Below are positions 35,882 to 44,305 of a stretch of DNA of 64,000 bases, one piece after another. Each line of letters begins with the position of its first letter. Position 1 is the first letter of the stretch. The translations under genes and the position numbers were made by a program. Source of the DNA: Neobacillus soli NBRC 102451 (lineage in GTDB: Bacteria; Bacillota; Bacilli; Bacillales; Cytobacillaceae). Where the stretch lies: contig NZ_BCVI01000060.1 in NCBI RefSeq assembly GCF_001591665.1, positions 1 to 64,000 on the forward strand, given 5' to 3'. The notes beneath the pieces were generated by a model. That model was not told where the DNA came from. It worked only from the letters and a program-made list of their open reading frames with translations, and did no database searches.

Positions 35882-36020
35882 TTAATCTATAAATAGGGGG
35901 GAGAGGCTGCCTCGGGTGGTTTCCCTGTCTTCCAGAACGTTTCCCACTTGTAAGTCTTTCCCTAGTAAAAAAGCAATCTCTGGTTCTACCTCTGGATGAT
36001 ACGAAATAAACAAAAGGAGG
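35882..36020 (-). pseudogene. Relic of an oxopentenoate hydratase/oxalocrotonate decarboxylase gene
   Basis: A minus-strand frame ending at 35882 reads HPEVEPEIAFLLGKDLQ, which matches the metal-site segment of the intact paralogs in this window (HPKVEAELAFVLKKDLE near 54749 and QPKIEAEIAFKLKKDLT near 53929). Sequence on both sides no longer matches and the 260-residue gene is reduced to a short piece. It lies downstream of the aminomuconate-semialdehyde dehydrogenase gene, where such a gene would sit in a compact meta-cleavage operon. Confidence 0.55.
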
Positions 36021-36137
36021 TCCCTCTTTCGTTCACCTTCTTTACTTTTGGTTGTTTTTACATTCTTTTGAACTATTAATTGAACTCATTGAAACCCGTT
36101 TCACCACAAAAATCGGGAAAAAGGGATCTAGTTGAAT

Positions 36138-36200
36138 TTTATCAGCGAATTCGAACCATTTATCGTCGATTCCCAGCCATTTATTAGCGAATCGAAAGAG
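36138..36200. repeat. Three degenerate 21-bp repeats (GCGAATT core)
   Basis: Units start at 36138, 36159 and 36180, each beginning TTTAT and 21 bases long, with GCGAATT/GTCGATT/GCGAATC cores. They lie right after the stop of the dehydrogenase gene and resemble the 21-bp array at 47970. Confidence 0.65.
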
Positions 36201-36222
36201 CCCGTACGTAACCAAACAAACG

Positions 36223-37692
36223 TTATTTCTTCATTGTAATCGTCTTTGCTTCTGTGTAGAAATCGAAGCTGTGGCGTCCGCCTTCACGGCCGATGCCGCT
36301 TGCTTTGGCTCCGCCGAATGGCGTGCGCAGGTCGCGGACGTACCAGCAGTTCACCCATAATAAGCCGGAATGCACTTGGGAGGTCACACGATGCGCCCTT
36401 CTCAAGTCATTTGTCCACACAACACCCGCCAAACCGTAAATGGAATCATTGGCGATTTGAATCGCCTCTTCTTCCGTTTTAAAGGGAATGATCACTGGTA
36501 CAGGTCCGAAGATTTCTTCCTGGGCAACCCGCATTTTATTATTTACATCATAGAGAACAGTCGGCTCATAGAAGTTTCCAACTGTAAGTTCGGCAACGCG
36601 CTTACCACCGTGGGCAAGCTTTGCTCCCTCTGCTAGCCCGATTTGTACGTATTCATCAACCGTTTGTAAATGCCCCTTCGACACGAGCGCTCCCATATCT
36701 GTAGACTCGTCGGTCGGATCGCCGACATTAATGCTCTTCACAGCAGCAACATATTTATCTAAAAATTGGTCATATACCTTTTCTTGAACAAGGATGCGCG
36801 AACCGGCTAAACAAATTTCACCCTGGTTGCGGAAAATCGCTTCAATCGAACCAGCAACCGCTTCATCCAAGTCCGCATCTTCAAAGACGATATTTGCTGA
36901 CTTACCGCCGAGCTCCAACGAAACAGGAATTAAGTTTTCAGCAGCATTGCGCATCACTGTTTTTCCTGTATTGGACTCGCCAACAAAGGAAATTCTCCGT
37001 ACCGATGGATGTGACGCCATCACCGTTCCGACTGTACTTCCCGGGCCTGTAATGATATTTAGAACCCCAGGCGGCAAGCCTGCTTCATTCGCAATTTCCC
37101 CTAACAAAACAGCACTCAATGGTGTATAGGATGCCGGTTTAATCACGACAGTGTTTCCCGCTGCCAATGCAGCAGATGCTTTCCACGTCATTTGCATGAA
37201 CGGCAGATTCCACGGAATGATTAGGCTCGTAACACCGGCAGGGGCATATTGGACATAGGACATATGATGGCTCATATCATAGTGTTCGTGTACCATGTAT
37301 TTCGCCATCTCTGCGAAAAAGCGGAAGTTTTGGGCTGCACGGGGGATATCAAATCCGCGGCTTTCCTTAATCGGCTTCCCGACATCTAACGTTTCAACAA
37401 GGGCCAGCCGATCGACATTTTCCATGATTAAATCAGCCATCCGGCAGAGGATCTTTGATCTTTCTTCGACAGGCATCTTGCTCCAAACCCCGCTCGCAAA
37501 CGTGTGCTGGGCCGCATCGATGGCAAACTTGGCATCCTCTACTCCGCCATTGGCAACCGATGCATGCTTTTTATTTGTTGCTGGATTAAAGGAATCAAAT
37601 GTTTCTCCCGATAGAGCATCTCGGTATTCCCCATTGATAAACAGTTTCGCATCTTGAATGATGGTATTTTCAGCTACTAATTCTTTCGCCAC
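36223..37692 (-). CDS. 2-aminomuconate (2-hydroxymuconate) semialdehyde dehydrogenase
   Basis: This 489-residue ALDH has IIPWNLPFMQMTWK, the Glu in SLELGGKSANIVFED and the catalytic Cys in NQGEICLAGSR, as in the 2-hydroxymuconic and 2-aminomuconic semialdehyde dehydrogenase group. It starts with GTG behind AGGAGG, 11 bases after the deaminase stop. With the dioxygenase, decarboxylase and deaminase upstream it should oxidise 2-aminomuconate semialdehyde to 2-aminomuconate with NAD+. Confidence 0.88.
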   Translation of the reverse strand: MAKELVAENTIIQDAKLFINGEYRDALSGETFDSFNPATNKKHASVANGGVEDAKFAIDAAQHTFASGVWSKMPVEERSKILCRMADLIMENVDRLALVETLDVGKPIKESRGFDIPRAAQNFRFFAEMAKYMVHEHYDMSHHMSYVQYAPAGVTSLIIPWNLPFMQMTWKASAALAAGNTVVIKPASYTPLSAVLLGEIANEAGLPPGVLNIITGPGSTVGTVMASHPSVRRISFVGESNTGKTVMRNAAENLIPVSLELGGKSANIVFEDADLDEAVAGSIEAIFRNQGEICLAGSRILVQEKVYDQFLDKYVAAVKSINVGDPTDESTDMGALVSKGHLQTVDEYVQIGLAEGAKLAHGGKRVAELTVGNFYEPTVLYDVNNKMRVAQEEIFGPVPVIIPFKTEEEAIQIANDSIYGLAGVVWTNDLRRAHRVTSQVHSGLLWVNCWYVRDLRTPFGGAKASGIGREGGRHSFDFYTEAKTITMKK

Positions 37693-37703
37693 ACCCGTTC
37701 CTC

Positions 37704-38153
37704 CTATTCCTCGATCTCAAGAATCATCTCAATTTCAATTGCGGTATTGTTCGGTAATTGCGCCATTCCCACCGCTGAACGACCATGCTTCCCTTTTTCA
37801 CCAAAAAGCTTCATGAGTAAATCAGATGCACCGTTCATGACTTTCGGCTGGTCGGTAAACTCTTCCGTGCTATTGACCATGCCAAGTACCTTGACGAATT
37901 GCTTTACCTTGCTTAATTCACCAATTTCATTTTTCACAACACTTAAAAGGTTCAACATCGATTGTTGGGCGGCTAAATACCCTTCTTCCACGGTTAAATC
38001 TCTGCCCAGTTTGCCGTGATATTGGTCCACACCTTGACCAGCGGTGAACAGCAGATTCCCCGTTCTGACACAGCCGACATAATCTCCATGTGCAGGTCGT
38101 AATGACGGCATCTCCAGCCCAAGTTCTTCCAGCTTTTCTTCCGGTGTACTCAT
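37704..38153 (-). CDS. RidA-family protein, probable 2-aminomuconate deaminase
   Basis: The 149-residue YjgF/RidA protein has LFTAGQGVDQYHGKLG, NLLSVVKNEIG and GRSAVGMAQLPNNTAIEIEMI. Longer RidA-like proteins act as 2-aminomuconate deaminases (AmnD type) in aminophenol and 3-hydroxyanthranilate meta-pathways. It overlaps the decarboxylase stop by four bases (ATGA), supporting a dedicated pathway role: 2-aminomuconate to 4-oxalocrotonate plus ammonia. Confidence 0.83.
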   Translation of the reverse strand: MSTPEEKLEELGLEMPSLRPAHGDYVGCVRTGNLLFTAGQGVDQYHGKLGRDLTVEEGYLAAQQSMLNLLSVVKNEIGELSKVKQFVKVLGMVNSTEEFTDQPKVMNGASDLLMKLFGEKGKHGRSAVGMAQLPNNTAIEIEMILEIEE

Positions 38154-39160
38154 GATTTTACCTCTTCCTTTATTTCAACATTTAGAAAGGCAAGGGCATT
38201 TCTTCCTAAAATATCCTGTTTTTGCTCTTCTGTAAGCTCCACAGTTTGATCAACAACTTCTCCAGGCGGGATCTCCCTAAGTAAAAACGGGTAATCAGAT
38301 CCCATGACAATTTTTTCATGACCGAAACGATCGACCAAATATTTAATGTTTAAGGGATCATAATTCAATGAATCAAAATAAAAGTTCTTCGCATAATAGC
38401 TTGGCGGCTTATTTATGACTCTTAAATGCGGCCATACCTTCCATCCTTGATCAAGGCGCGGTAATATATATGGGAATGATCCGCCTCCATGGGCGAAACA
38501 AACCTTTAGTCCAGGGAATTTCTCAATCACACCGCCGCAGATTAAACTAGCGGCAGCAAGAGCAGTTTCACTCGGCATTCCGACAGTGTACATGAAATTA
38601 TGGCGCGGCATCCGCTCTCTGCCTAATGTTTCCCATGGGTGAACAAACAACGGCACTTCCCATTTTTCCGCCATTTCAAAGAACTTCGTAAAAGCAGGAT
38701 CATCGAGGTTTTGACCGTTAATATTCGTCCCGATTTCGATGCCTTTTAATCCAAGCTCATGCATGCAGCGGTCCATTTCGCGAATTGAAACCTCTACATC
38801 CTGGAGCGGAACCGTTCCAAGCCCGATAAAGCGGTCCGGATACTTATTCACGGTTTCGGCGATAAAATCATTTTGAATTCTCGCCATTTCCTCCGCTGCT
38901 TCTGGCTCAGCCCAATAGGAGAATGTCACCGGAATAGGTGACAATACCTGGATATCCACACCTTCTTCATCCATATCCTTGATTCGCTTTTCAGGATCCC
39001 ATACCTGATCCGTTACTTCGCGGAACACCTTCCCGGCCACCATAATATTTGCACCGCAGGAACATGTTTTCTCGAGCGTCGGCCAGCGTTCGCCGCCAAA
39101 TTTTCCTGCGAAGTTGGGAATGTCTTTTGGAATGATGTGTGTATGAAAATCTACTCTCAT
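38150..39160 (-). CDS. 2-amino-3-carboxymuconate-6-semialdehyde decarboxylase (ACMSD)
   Basis: This 336-residue amidohydrolase-superfamily decarboxylase has the zinc motif VDFHTHIIPKDIP at its N-terminus, His in LFVHPWETLGRERMP, His in VCFAHGGGSFPY and Asp in MGSDYPFLLRE. All are conserved in ACMSD (NbaD). It converts the ring-opened 3-hydroxyanthranilate product to 2-aminomuconate semialdehyde, releasing CO2. It follows the dioxygenase gene by about 120 bases and overlaps the deaminase gene. Confidence 0.92.
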   Translation of the reverse strand: MRVDFHTHIIPKDIPNFAGKFGGERWPTLEKTCSCGANIMVAGKVFREVTDQVWDPEKRIKDMDEEGVDIQVLSPIPVTFSYWAEPEAAEEMARIQNDFIAETVNKYPDRFIGLGTVPLQDVEVSIREMDRCMHELGLKGIEIGTNINGQNLDDPAFTKFFEMAEKWEVPLFVHPWETLGRERMPRHNFMYTVGMPSETALAAASLICGGVIEKFPGLKVCFAHGGGSFPYILPRLDQGWKVWPHLRVINKPPSYYAKNFYFDSLNYDPLNIKYLVDRFGHEKIVMGSDYPFLLREIPPGEVVDQTVELTEEQKQDILGRNALAFLNVEIKEEVKS

Positions 39161-39280
39161 GATTTCTCCTCCGCTTTAAAATATCTCTTTCATTCAATCC
39201 TATATTTTCATCTAAAGCTTTCTTATCGAAGCTTCCATACTTATTCTGTATCAACAACATAGCCAGAACTGCAGTTGATC

Positions 39281-39832
39281 TTATTGACTATTTTTAGGAT
39301 TCCATTCGTTTACTTCTTCTGACATCACGTGACCGCAGCTTTCACAAGTACGAAGATCCTTGCTGCTGTTGAATTCTTGAATGGCTCCTTTTACTTGTGT
39401 TTCAATATTTGTTAATTGAACAGTTTTACGATGCATTTCACGATCACAGTTATCACAGAACCAAACGAAATCCTCTAGTTCTCCTTCTCCACGCTTGCGT
39501 TCAATAACAAGGCCGTAAGTGTCCGCAACACGGTGCGGAGAATGTGGCACGTTTGCAGGAAGCATAAATACTTCTCCTTCCTTTACAGTTACGACTTCAC
39601 GCTTTCCGTCATTAATAACTTCAACATAGCAATCACCTTTAATTTGGTAAAAGAATTCATCGGAAGGATCGACATGGAAGTCGCGGCGTCTGTTCGGGCC
39701 GCCAAGAATCATACAAATAAATTCGGAATCTTCCCAAAGCACCTTATTATTCACTGGCGGCTTCAGTTGATCCTTATTTTCTTCAATCCATTTCACTAGA
39801 TTAAACGCATTTAATTTTGTCATCGTAGCCAT
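39281..39832 (-). CDS. nbaC: 3-hydroxyanthranilate 3,4-dioxygenase
   Basis: The 183-residue cupin dioxygenase opens 3-hydroxyanthranilate. The Fe(II) site is in RDFHVDPSDEFFYQIKGD and VPHSPHRVADT. A C-terminal rubredoxin-like iron site has CDNC and CESC, as in bacterial enzymes. ATG 39832 (MATMTKL) is behind GGGGGAA; the frame to 39856 lacks a site. It is first in an operon with ACMSD, deaminase and semialdehyde dehydrogenase, giving the NbaC-type meta-cleavage route. Confidence 0.95.
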   Translation of the reverse strand: MATMTKLNAFNLVKWIEENKDQLKPPVNNKVLWEDSEFICMILGGPNRRRDFHVDPSDEFFYQIKGDCYVEVINDGKREVVTVKEGEVFMLPANVPHSPHRVADTYGLVIERKRGEGELEDFVWFCDNCDREMHRKTVQLTNIETQVKGAIQEFNSSKDLRTCESCGHVMSEEVNEWNPKNSQ

Positions 39833-39929
39833 CTTTATAATTCCCCCAATTTTCAATTTATTTTTCTTAGTAAAGGCTCAAGAGAATATATCACCCTTAC
39901 AATCTATTAGGTTTCTATTACCAATATAG

Positions 39930-39946
39930 TGTAAAAACGCTTTCAT
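39930..39946. promoter_or_regulatory. cre-like box before the hydroxyanthranilate operon
   Basis: Minus-strand ATGAAAGCGTTTTTACA matches the cre pattern with one mismatch. It lies about 100 bases upstream of the dioxygenase start. Nothing else in 39833-40030 was identified. Confidence 0.4.
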
Positions 39947-40030
39947 AAAAATTGAATTTTTTCATAATGTGAAATTAGTTGAATTTTTTAAAAAATAATT
40001 TCCTTATACAATTTTTGAAAGATAACAAAA

Positions 40031-40085
40031 AAACCACAACTTTATAAACTATTCACTTAAGAATATTTCATAACAGCTATGGTTT
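40031..40085 (-). terminator. Terminator after the second aldehyde dehydrogenase
   Basis: On the minus strand AAACCATAGCTGTTATGAAATATTC can pair imperfectly with GAATAGTTTATAAAGTTGTGGTTT and is followed by TTTT. It lies about 70 bases after the stop. Confidence 0.6.
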
Positions 40086-40154
40086 GTCTTTGGCGAAATA
40101 CCACCCTCGCACAGTGTAGTTTATAGATATACAGGAACAACTATATACTTTATA

Positions 40155-41651
40155 TTATTTAAAAAATCCTGCTGGAGGGAGTTTGTATGCTGCGACAATG
40201 GTTTTGGACTGGCTGTAGGCGTCGAGTGCTTCTTTACTGTATTCTCTTCCCACGCCGCTGTTTTTGTAACCGCCAAATGGAGCGCCTGATTGGAAGTTAA
40301 AATAAGAATTGATCCAGACACTTCCTGCTTCAAGCTTATTAGCAGTGTTTAAAGCGCTTTCAAGGTTATTTGTCATAATCCCTGCTGCTAGCCCATAATC
40401 TACACCGTTTGCTATTTTAATCATTTCATCCTCATCATTCCAGCGTGTCACTGTACAAGCTGGACCAAAAATTTCCTCTTGAGCAATTCTCATGTGCGGT
40501 TCCGCTTCAATAACAGTTGGTTCAATGAAATAGCCATTTTCATGACCTGGAACGGTCACACGATTTCCACCATGAAGAATTTTCGCACCTTCGTTTTTGG
40601 CAATCTCAAAATAGCTCAACACTCGCTTTCCTTGTTTCTCATTTATAATGGAACCAATGCGTGTCGAACGTTCAGTAGGCGGGCCAATTTTTACTTGTTT
40701 TGCCCTTTCAATTAATTTTTCAACAAACTTATCATATATGTCATGATGAATAAGAAGCCGTGTTCCAAGAATGCAGCTTTGCCCATTAAAGGTCGTAAAC
40801 GCAAAAACAGCATTTTCTACGGCCTGGTCAATGTCCACATCTGGGAAAACAATATGAGGTGATTTACCACCAAGTTCGAGTGTGACAGGAATAAGTTTTT
40901 CGCCCGCTTTTTTACCAACTAAACGGCCTACATTTACACTGCCGGTAAAGGCCAGCTTGTCTATATCTGGATGCTCAATTAGTGATTGTCCTGCTTCTTC
41001 TCCGTAACCTGGAACAACGTTGATAACACCCTTAGGGAGAATTTCCGCTGCAAGTTTGATAAACTCCATAACTGATAGACAGGCATCTTCTGCAGGCTTT
41101 AATACAACCGTGTTACCTGCTGCTAAAGCTGGGGCTAGCTTAAAAGATGTCATAATCATTGGAACATTCCAAGGAATAATCTGGGCGCAGACGCCAAGCG
41201 GCTCTTTCTTTGTTATTAAATAACCGTTTTGAACAGGTCGGGATTCACCTTCATAAAAGGTAAGCATCGCAGCGGCGAAATAACGGAATTGGTAAATTGA
41301 GAGTTGATAATCCGGATCGAACTCATGCAAAGCCCTACCCGTTTCCATACATTCTATCATCTTTAAGCGCTCTTGGTTTTCTTCTAACACATCAGCAATT
41401 TTATTTAAAAGTCTTGCCCGTTCTTCAATAGATGTGTTGGACCATCCTGGAAATGCCTCTCTTGCTGCTTTTACAGCCTGATCAATCTCTTCTTGACCAC
41501 AGCGGCCTATTTTTGAAAGTACTTTTCCAGTTGCCGAGTTAACTGCATCAATATAACCATTGATCGGTTCTACCATCTTACCATTTATAATTGGACCATA
41601 CTTTTCAGCAAATTCGATTGTGTTAGGATTGATTTGGGTCAAGGTTACCAT
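40155..41651 (-). CDS. Aldehyde dehydrogenase, possible 2-aminobenzaldehyde dehydrogenase
   Basis: The 498-residue ALDH has QIIPWNVPMIM, Glu in TLELGGKSPHIVF and Cys in FNGQSCILGTR, like plant and bacterial ALDH1/betaine/phenylacetaldehyde types. AGGAGAAATCTT precedes the ATG. It is divergent from the two Crp/Fnr genes and its promoter region contains a TGTTA-N6-TAACA-like site, as do the cyclase/decarboxylase and luciferase-like genes. I infer that it oxidises the aldehyde made by the decarboxylase at 44305; the aldehyde is not proven. Confidence 0.85.
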   Translation of the reverse strand: MVTLTQINPNTIEFAEKYGPIINGKMVEPINGYIDAVNSATGKVLSKIGRCGQEEIDQAVKAAREAFPGWSNTSIEERARLLNKIADVLEENQERLKMIECMETGRALHEFDPDYQLSIYQFRYFAAAMLTFYEGESRPVQNGYLITKKEPLGVCAQIIPWNVPMIMTSFKLAPALAAGNTVVLKPAEDACLSVMEFIKLAAEILPKGVINVVPGYGEEAGQSLIEHPDIDKLAFTGSVNVGRLVGKKAGEKLIPVTLELGGKSPHIVFPDVDIDQAVENAVFAFTTFNGQSCILGTRLLIHHDIYDKFVEKLIERAKQVKIGPPTERSTRIGSIINEKQGKRVLSYFEIAKNEGAKILHGGNRVTVPGHENGYFIEPTVIEAEPHMRIAQEEIFGPACTVTRWNDEDEMIKIANGVDYGLAAGIMTNNLESALNTANKLEAGSVWINSYFNFQSGAPFGGYKNSGVGREYSKEALDAYSQSKTIVAAYKLPPAGFFK

Positions 41652-41829
41652 AAGATTTCTCCTCCATTGTTTAGATTTTATAATAATAGAATTTTTTTGT
41701 ATTTTTTAAGCTATGTGCTTGCTATTAGTCACCACCTCCATTTATGCAAAAAAAGGAATTTGAAACCTCTCATGATCCCTTATTAATTCGAGATTACCTA
41801 TATTATAAACAGGCAAAATAGCAAGAATA

Positions 41830-41843
41830 GTTAACAAATTAAC
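41830..41843. promoter_or_regulatory. Crp-type site A (GTTA-N6-TAAC)
   Basis: GTTAACAAATTAAC lies in the divergent region between the aldehyde dehydrogenase and the first Crp/Fnr gene. It has the half-site spacing used by Crp/Fnr proteins. Confidence 0.45.
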
Positions 41844-41945
41844 GTATTATTCCATTAATGCAAAATTTCCTAACTGAATTTTTTAACCATCTTCCCCCCT
41901 CCTACCGTCATAGATCTTATTAACTACAACAACAAACTACTATAT

Positions 41946-42009
41946 GTGATTTTTGTTAAAGATTTAACATTTAAAAAGTGATTTTTGTTAAAGAGTTAGC
42001 ATTTTAATA
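41946..42009. promoter_or_regulatory. Tandem 32-bp repeats each holding a Crp-type site (B and C)
   Basis: Two copies of GTGATTTTTGTTAAAGA... start at 41946 and 41978. The first contains TGTTAAAGATTTAACA, a perfect palindrome (41954-41969). The second contains TGTTAAAGAGTTAGCA (41986-42001). The 32-bp period puts them three helix turns apart on the same face. They are upstream of the first Crp/Fnr gene, suggesting autoregulation. Confidence 0.6.
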
Positions 42010-42114
42010 AGAAATTTTATATCATAATTATCATAAATATCTAAATTTACAGAATTTTATTATGAATAAATGAGGAATAGCATATTTCTAGTGAAAAGAT
42101 TAGGAGGAGAATGA

Positions 42115-42744
42115 ATGAGATACGAATGGAAACCTTATCTGATTTATAGTAATAAAAAGACCTTAGCGAAAGGAGATATTTTATTTTCACAAGGGAACAA
42201 AAGCTCTGGATTTTACTACTTGGCCAAAGGAAAGATGAGTATCCAGCTTCTTTCTGAAGATGGTAAAGAACGAATCATCGACTACGTAATCGATGGGTAT
42301 TTACTAGGACAAGAAGGAATTACCGAAAAACCCTATTCAACCACAGCCGTATGTGATTCAGACGTATCACTTTATTATTTTTCCGCAGAAACATTCACTA
42401 AAATATGTAAAGAACATCCGGAAGCAAACAAAATTTTTATGAATATATTAATTTATAATATTAGATCACTTGTTGAAACCATTAGAATGATCAATAAGCC
42501 TTTTGAGCAGCAAATGGCATACTACTTTGTTCAGCTCTATCAAAAGAATAATAAAAGCCCTTTTTCGATTTCACAAAATTCCCTTGCAAAATATATTGGA
42601 ACTTCAAGAGTAACGATCTACAAAATTATGCAGAAATGGTTAAATGAAAATATAATTGTACGAAAGGGACACATGATTCACATATTAGACCTCAATAACT
42701 TGAAAGCGCTTTACATCAGAGATAATGCCGAGCTTTCACTCTAA
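42115..42744 (+). CDS. Crp/Fnr-family transcriptional regulator 1
   Basis: The 209-residue protein has an N-terminal cyclic-nucleotide-binding-type beta barrel (about 12-120, GDILFSQGNKSSGFYYLAKGKM) and a C-terminal winged helix (about 145-200, ISQNSLAKYIGTSRVTIYKIMQKWL). It has no Fnr-type Cys cluster, so it probably senses a small ligand. AGGAGG precedes the ATG. It is followed by a paralog and stands between catabolic operons that share TGTTA-N6-TAACA-like sites. Confidence 0.87.
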   Translation: MRYEWKPYLIYSNKKTLAKGDILFSQGNKSSGFYYLAKGKMSIQLLSEDGKERIIDYVIDGYLLGQEGITEKPYSTTAVCDSDVSLYYFSAETFTKICKEHPEANKIFMNILIYNIRSLVETIRMINKPFEQQMAYYFVQLYQKNNKSPFSISQNSLAKYIGTSRVTIYKIMQKWLNENIIVRKGHMIHILDLNNLKALYIRDNAELSL

Positions 42745-42781
42745 AATCTGGTTCATATGATAACGAAAGGGGAAAATACTG

Positions 42782-43387
42782 TTGATTACGTTAAAACAAT
42801 CTTGGTCAGATTATTTAAAATACGGTAAAAGACTCTTTTTCAAAAAAAAATCATGCATTTTCCAACAAGGTCACACAGGAACTGGATTTTATTATATTTA
42901 TAAAGGAATAGTAAAAATTATCTCTAACAATCTAGAGGAAGGGAAAAGGATTTTAGATATTGTTGGACCAGGAGTTATAGCGGGTGAAGCTGATCATTTA
43001 CCATACTATTGTTCAGCTGTTTGTCATACAGATAGTGTTGTATACTATTTCTCAGAACAAGATTATCATAACCTTATTCAAAGACACCCAGAGGTAACGA
43101 TTTTATTTGCTGAATCCCTTATTCTTAAAGAAAAGCTCCTGTTAAATAATATCAATATAACAAGTACCAGCACAGAATGCCAAATCGCCCAATCGCTTCT
43201 ATATTTGATGAATTCTCTTGAAAGCAAAGAAATCAATTTAACCCAGCAGGAACTATCGTGCTATACTGGCTTAACAAGAATCACAATCTATAAAATTCTA
43301 AAAATATGGGCCTCCGAAGGGATCATTTTGATCAGTAATAGAAAGATTTACATAATAGACCCTGAGGCACTTAAGGCAAGACTATAA
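42782..43387 (+). CDS. Crp/Fnr-family transcriptional regulator 2
   Basis: The 201-residue paralog of regulator 1 has the barrel motif KKSCIFQQGHTGTGFYYIYKGIV and winged helix LTQQELSCYTGLTRITIYKILKIWA. It starts with TTG, nine bases after AAAGGGG, 37 bases behind regulator 1. The two are clearly related in both domains, so this is a tandem duplication with divergence. They may act as hetero- or homodimers on related sites, with different effectors; this is inference. Confidence 0.85.
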   Translation: MITLKQSWSDYLKYGKRLFFKKKSCIFQQGHTGTGFYYIYKGIVKIISNNLEEGKRILDIVGPGVIAGEADHLPYYCSAVCHTDSVVYYFSEQDYHNLIQRHPEVTILFAESLILKEKLLLNNINITSTSTECQIAQSLLYLMNSLESKEINLTQQELSCYTGLTRITIYKILKIWASEGIILISNRKIYIIDPEALKARL

Positions 43388-43455
43388 ATTTATCTAAGCC
43401 TTTAAATAAGCTTTATAAATCTTTTAAATTATGCATTTTCACGACCCTTCTGCTT

Positions 43456-43496
43456 AAAAAAATGAAAGGTGAAGAAGTCCACCTTTCATTTTTTAT
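43456..43496. terminator. Bidirectional terminator between convergent genes
   Basis: AAATGAAAGGTG and CACCTTTCATTT form a 12-bp perfect stem with A and T runs on both sides. It serves the Crp/Fnr pair (plus) and the cyclase operon (minus). Confidence 0.85.
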
Positions 43497-43513
43497 TTCA
43501 ATTTTCTTTAATC

Positions 43514-44305
43514 CTAGCCCTTTTCTACCAAGGCAATAACCCTAACAGGACTTCCACTGCCTTTTTCTATTTTTAACGGAGTAGCGATGAGAACAGCACC
43601 TTTTGCAGGAAGTTTTTCTAAAGCCGTCAATTGGGCGAGGCCATATTTATTCGCGCCATGCATGAAATGATGATTTGGGTATGGAGGGTTAAATGAACCG
43701 GCAATCCCCGCATCTGTTCCGACGGTTTCTACACCAACTCCCAAAATATCACGTTCCTCTGCAAGAAAAATAGAAGCCTCTTTACTAATCCCAGGTGTAT
43801 GCGGCAGTCCATCGTCGCCAATATTATAAAATTGTTCGTGATTATCTGCATATTGCGCCCATCCGGATTGAATTAATACCCAAGAATGTTTTGTAATTCT
43901 TCCATATTGCTCTTCAAATCCAAGAATATCCCCCACTGTTACACAATAATCTGGATTCTGTTTTGCTTTTTCTCTAATATCAATCACATATGCTTCTCCC
44001 ACCATGTTCTTCGTTGAAATCGTGTCAACACTATCATGCTGTTTACCACTTATCCAGTGAATTGGCGCATCAAAATGGGTTCCACAATGTTCACCTGCGG
44101 TAAAATCATTCCAGTATGAAGTTGGCCCTTTCTCATCATACATTGACAACCGTTTTAATTTAAATCCACCCGTTGTTGCTAAAGGCTCTGGCAACTGAAT
44201 AACAGGGGTGTTTTCATTCAGGGTTTGCGACAGATCGATAACCTCTATTTTTCCAGTTGCAATCTTATTGATAAGGGACTCCAAAATATTTACTTTTACA
44301 ATCAT
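43514..44305 (-). CDS. Cyclase-family metal hydrolase, isatin hydrolase-like
   Basis: This 263-residue cyclase-family (PF04199) hydrolase carries the metal motif GEHCGTHFDAPIHWISGK (HxGTHxDxxxH). The C-terminal blocks VGTDAGIAGSFNPPYPNHHF and LPAKGAVLIATPLKIEKGSGSPVR resemble characterised isatin hydrolases as I remember them. Kynurenine formamidase (KynB) is a relative, but no kynureninase gene is nearby. Its start overlaps the stop of the decarboxylase-like gene (TAATG), so the two products act together. Isatin to isatinate is the favoured reaction, by inference. Confidence 0.75.
   Translation of the reverse strand: MIVKVNILESLINKIATGKIEVIDLSQTLNENTPVIQLPEPLATTGGFKLKRLSMYDEKGPTSYWNDFTAGEHCGTHFDAPIHWISGKQHDSVDTISTKNMVGEAYVIDIREKAKQNPDYCVTVGDILGFEEQYGRITKHSWVLIQSGWAQYADNHEQFYNIGDDGLPHTPGISKEASIFLAEERDILGVGVETVGTDAGIAGSFNPPYPNHHFMHGANKYGLAQLTALEKLPAKGAVLIATPLKIEKGSGSPVRVIALVEKG

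Noticed and set aside
43514..44305. Kynurenine formamidase (KynB) as first choice for the cyclase
   Set aside because: No kynureninase or tryptophan dioxygenase gene is in the window, and coupling to a ThDP decarboxylase fits isatin hydrolysis better. It is kept as an alternative.
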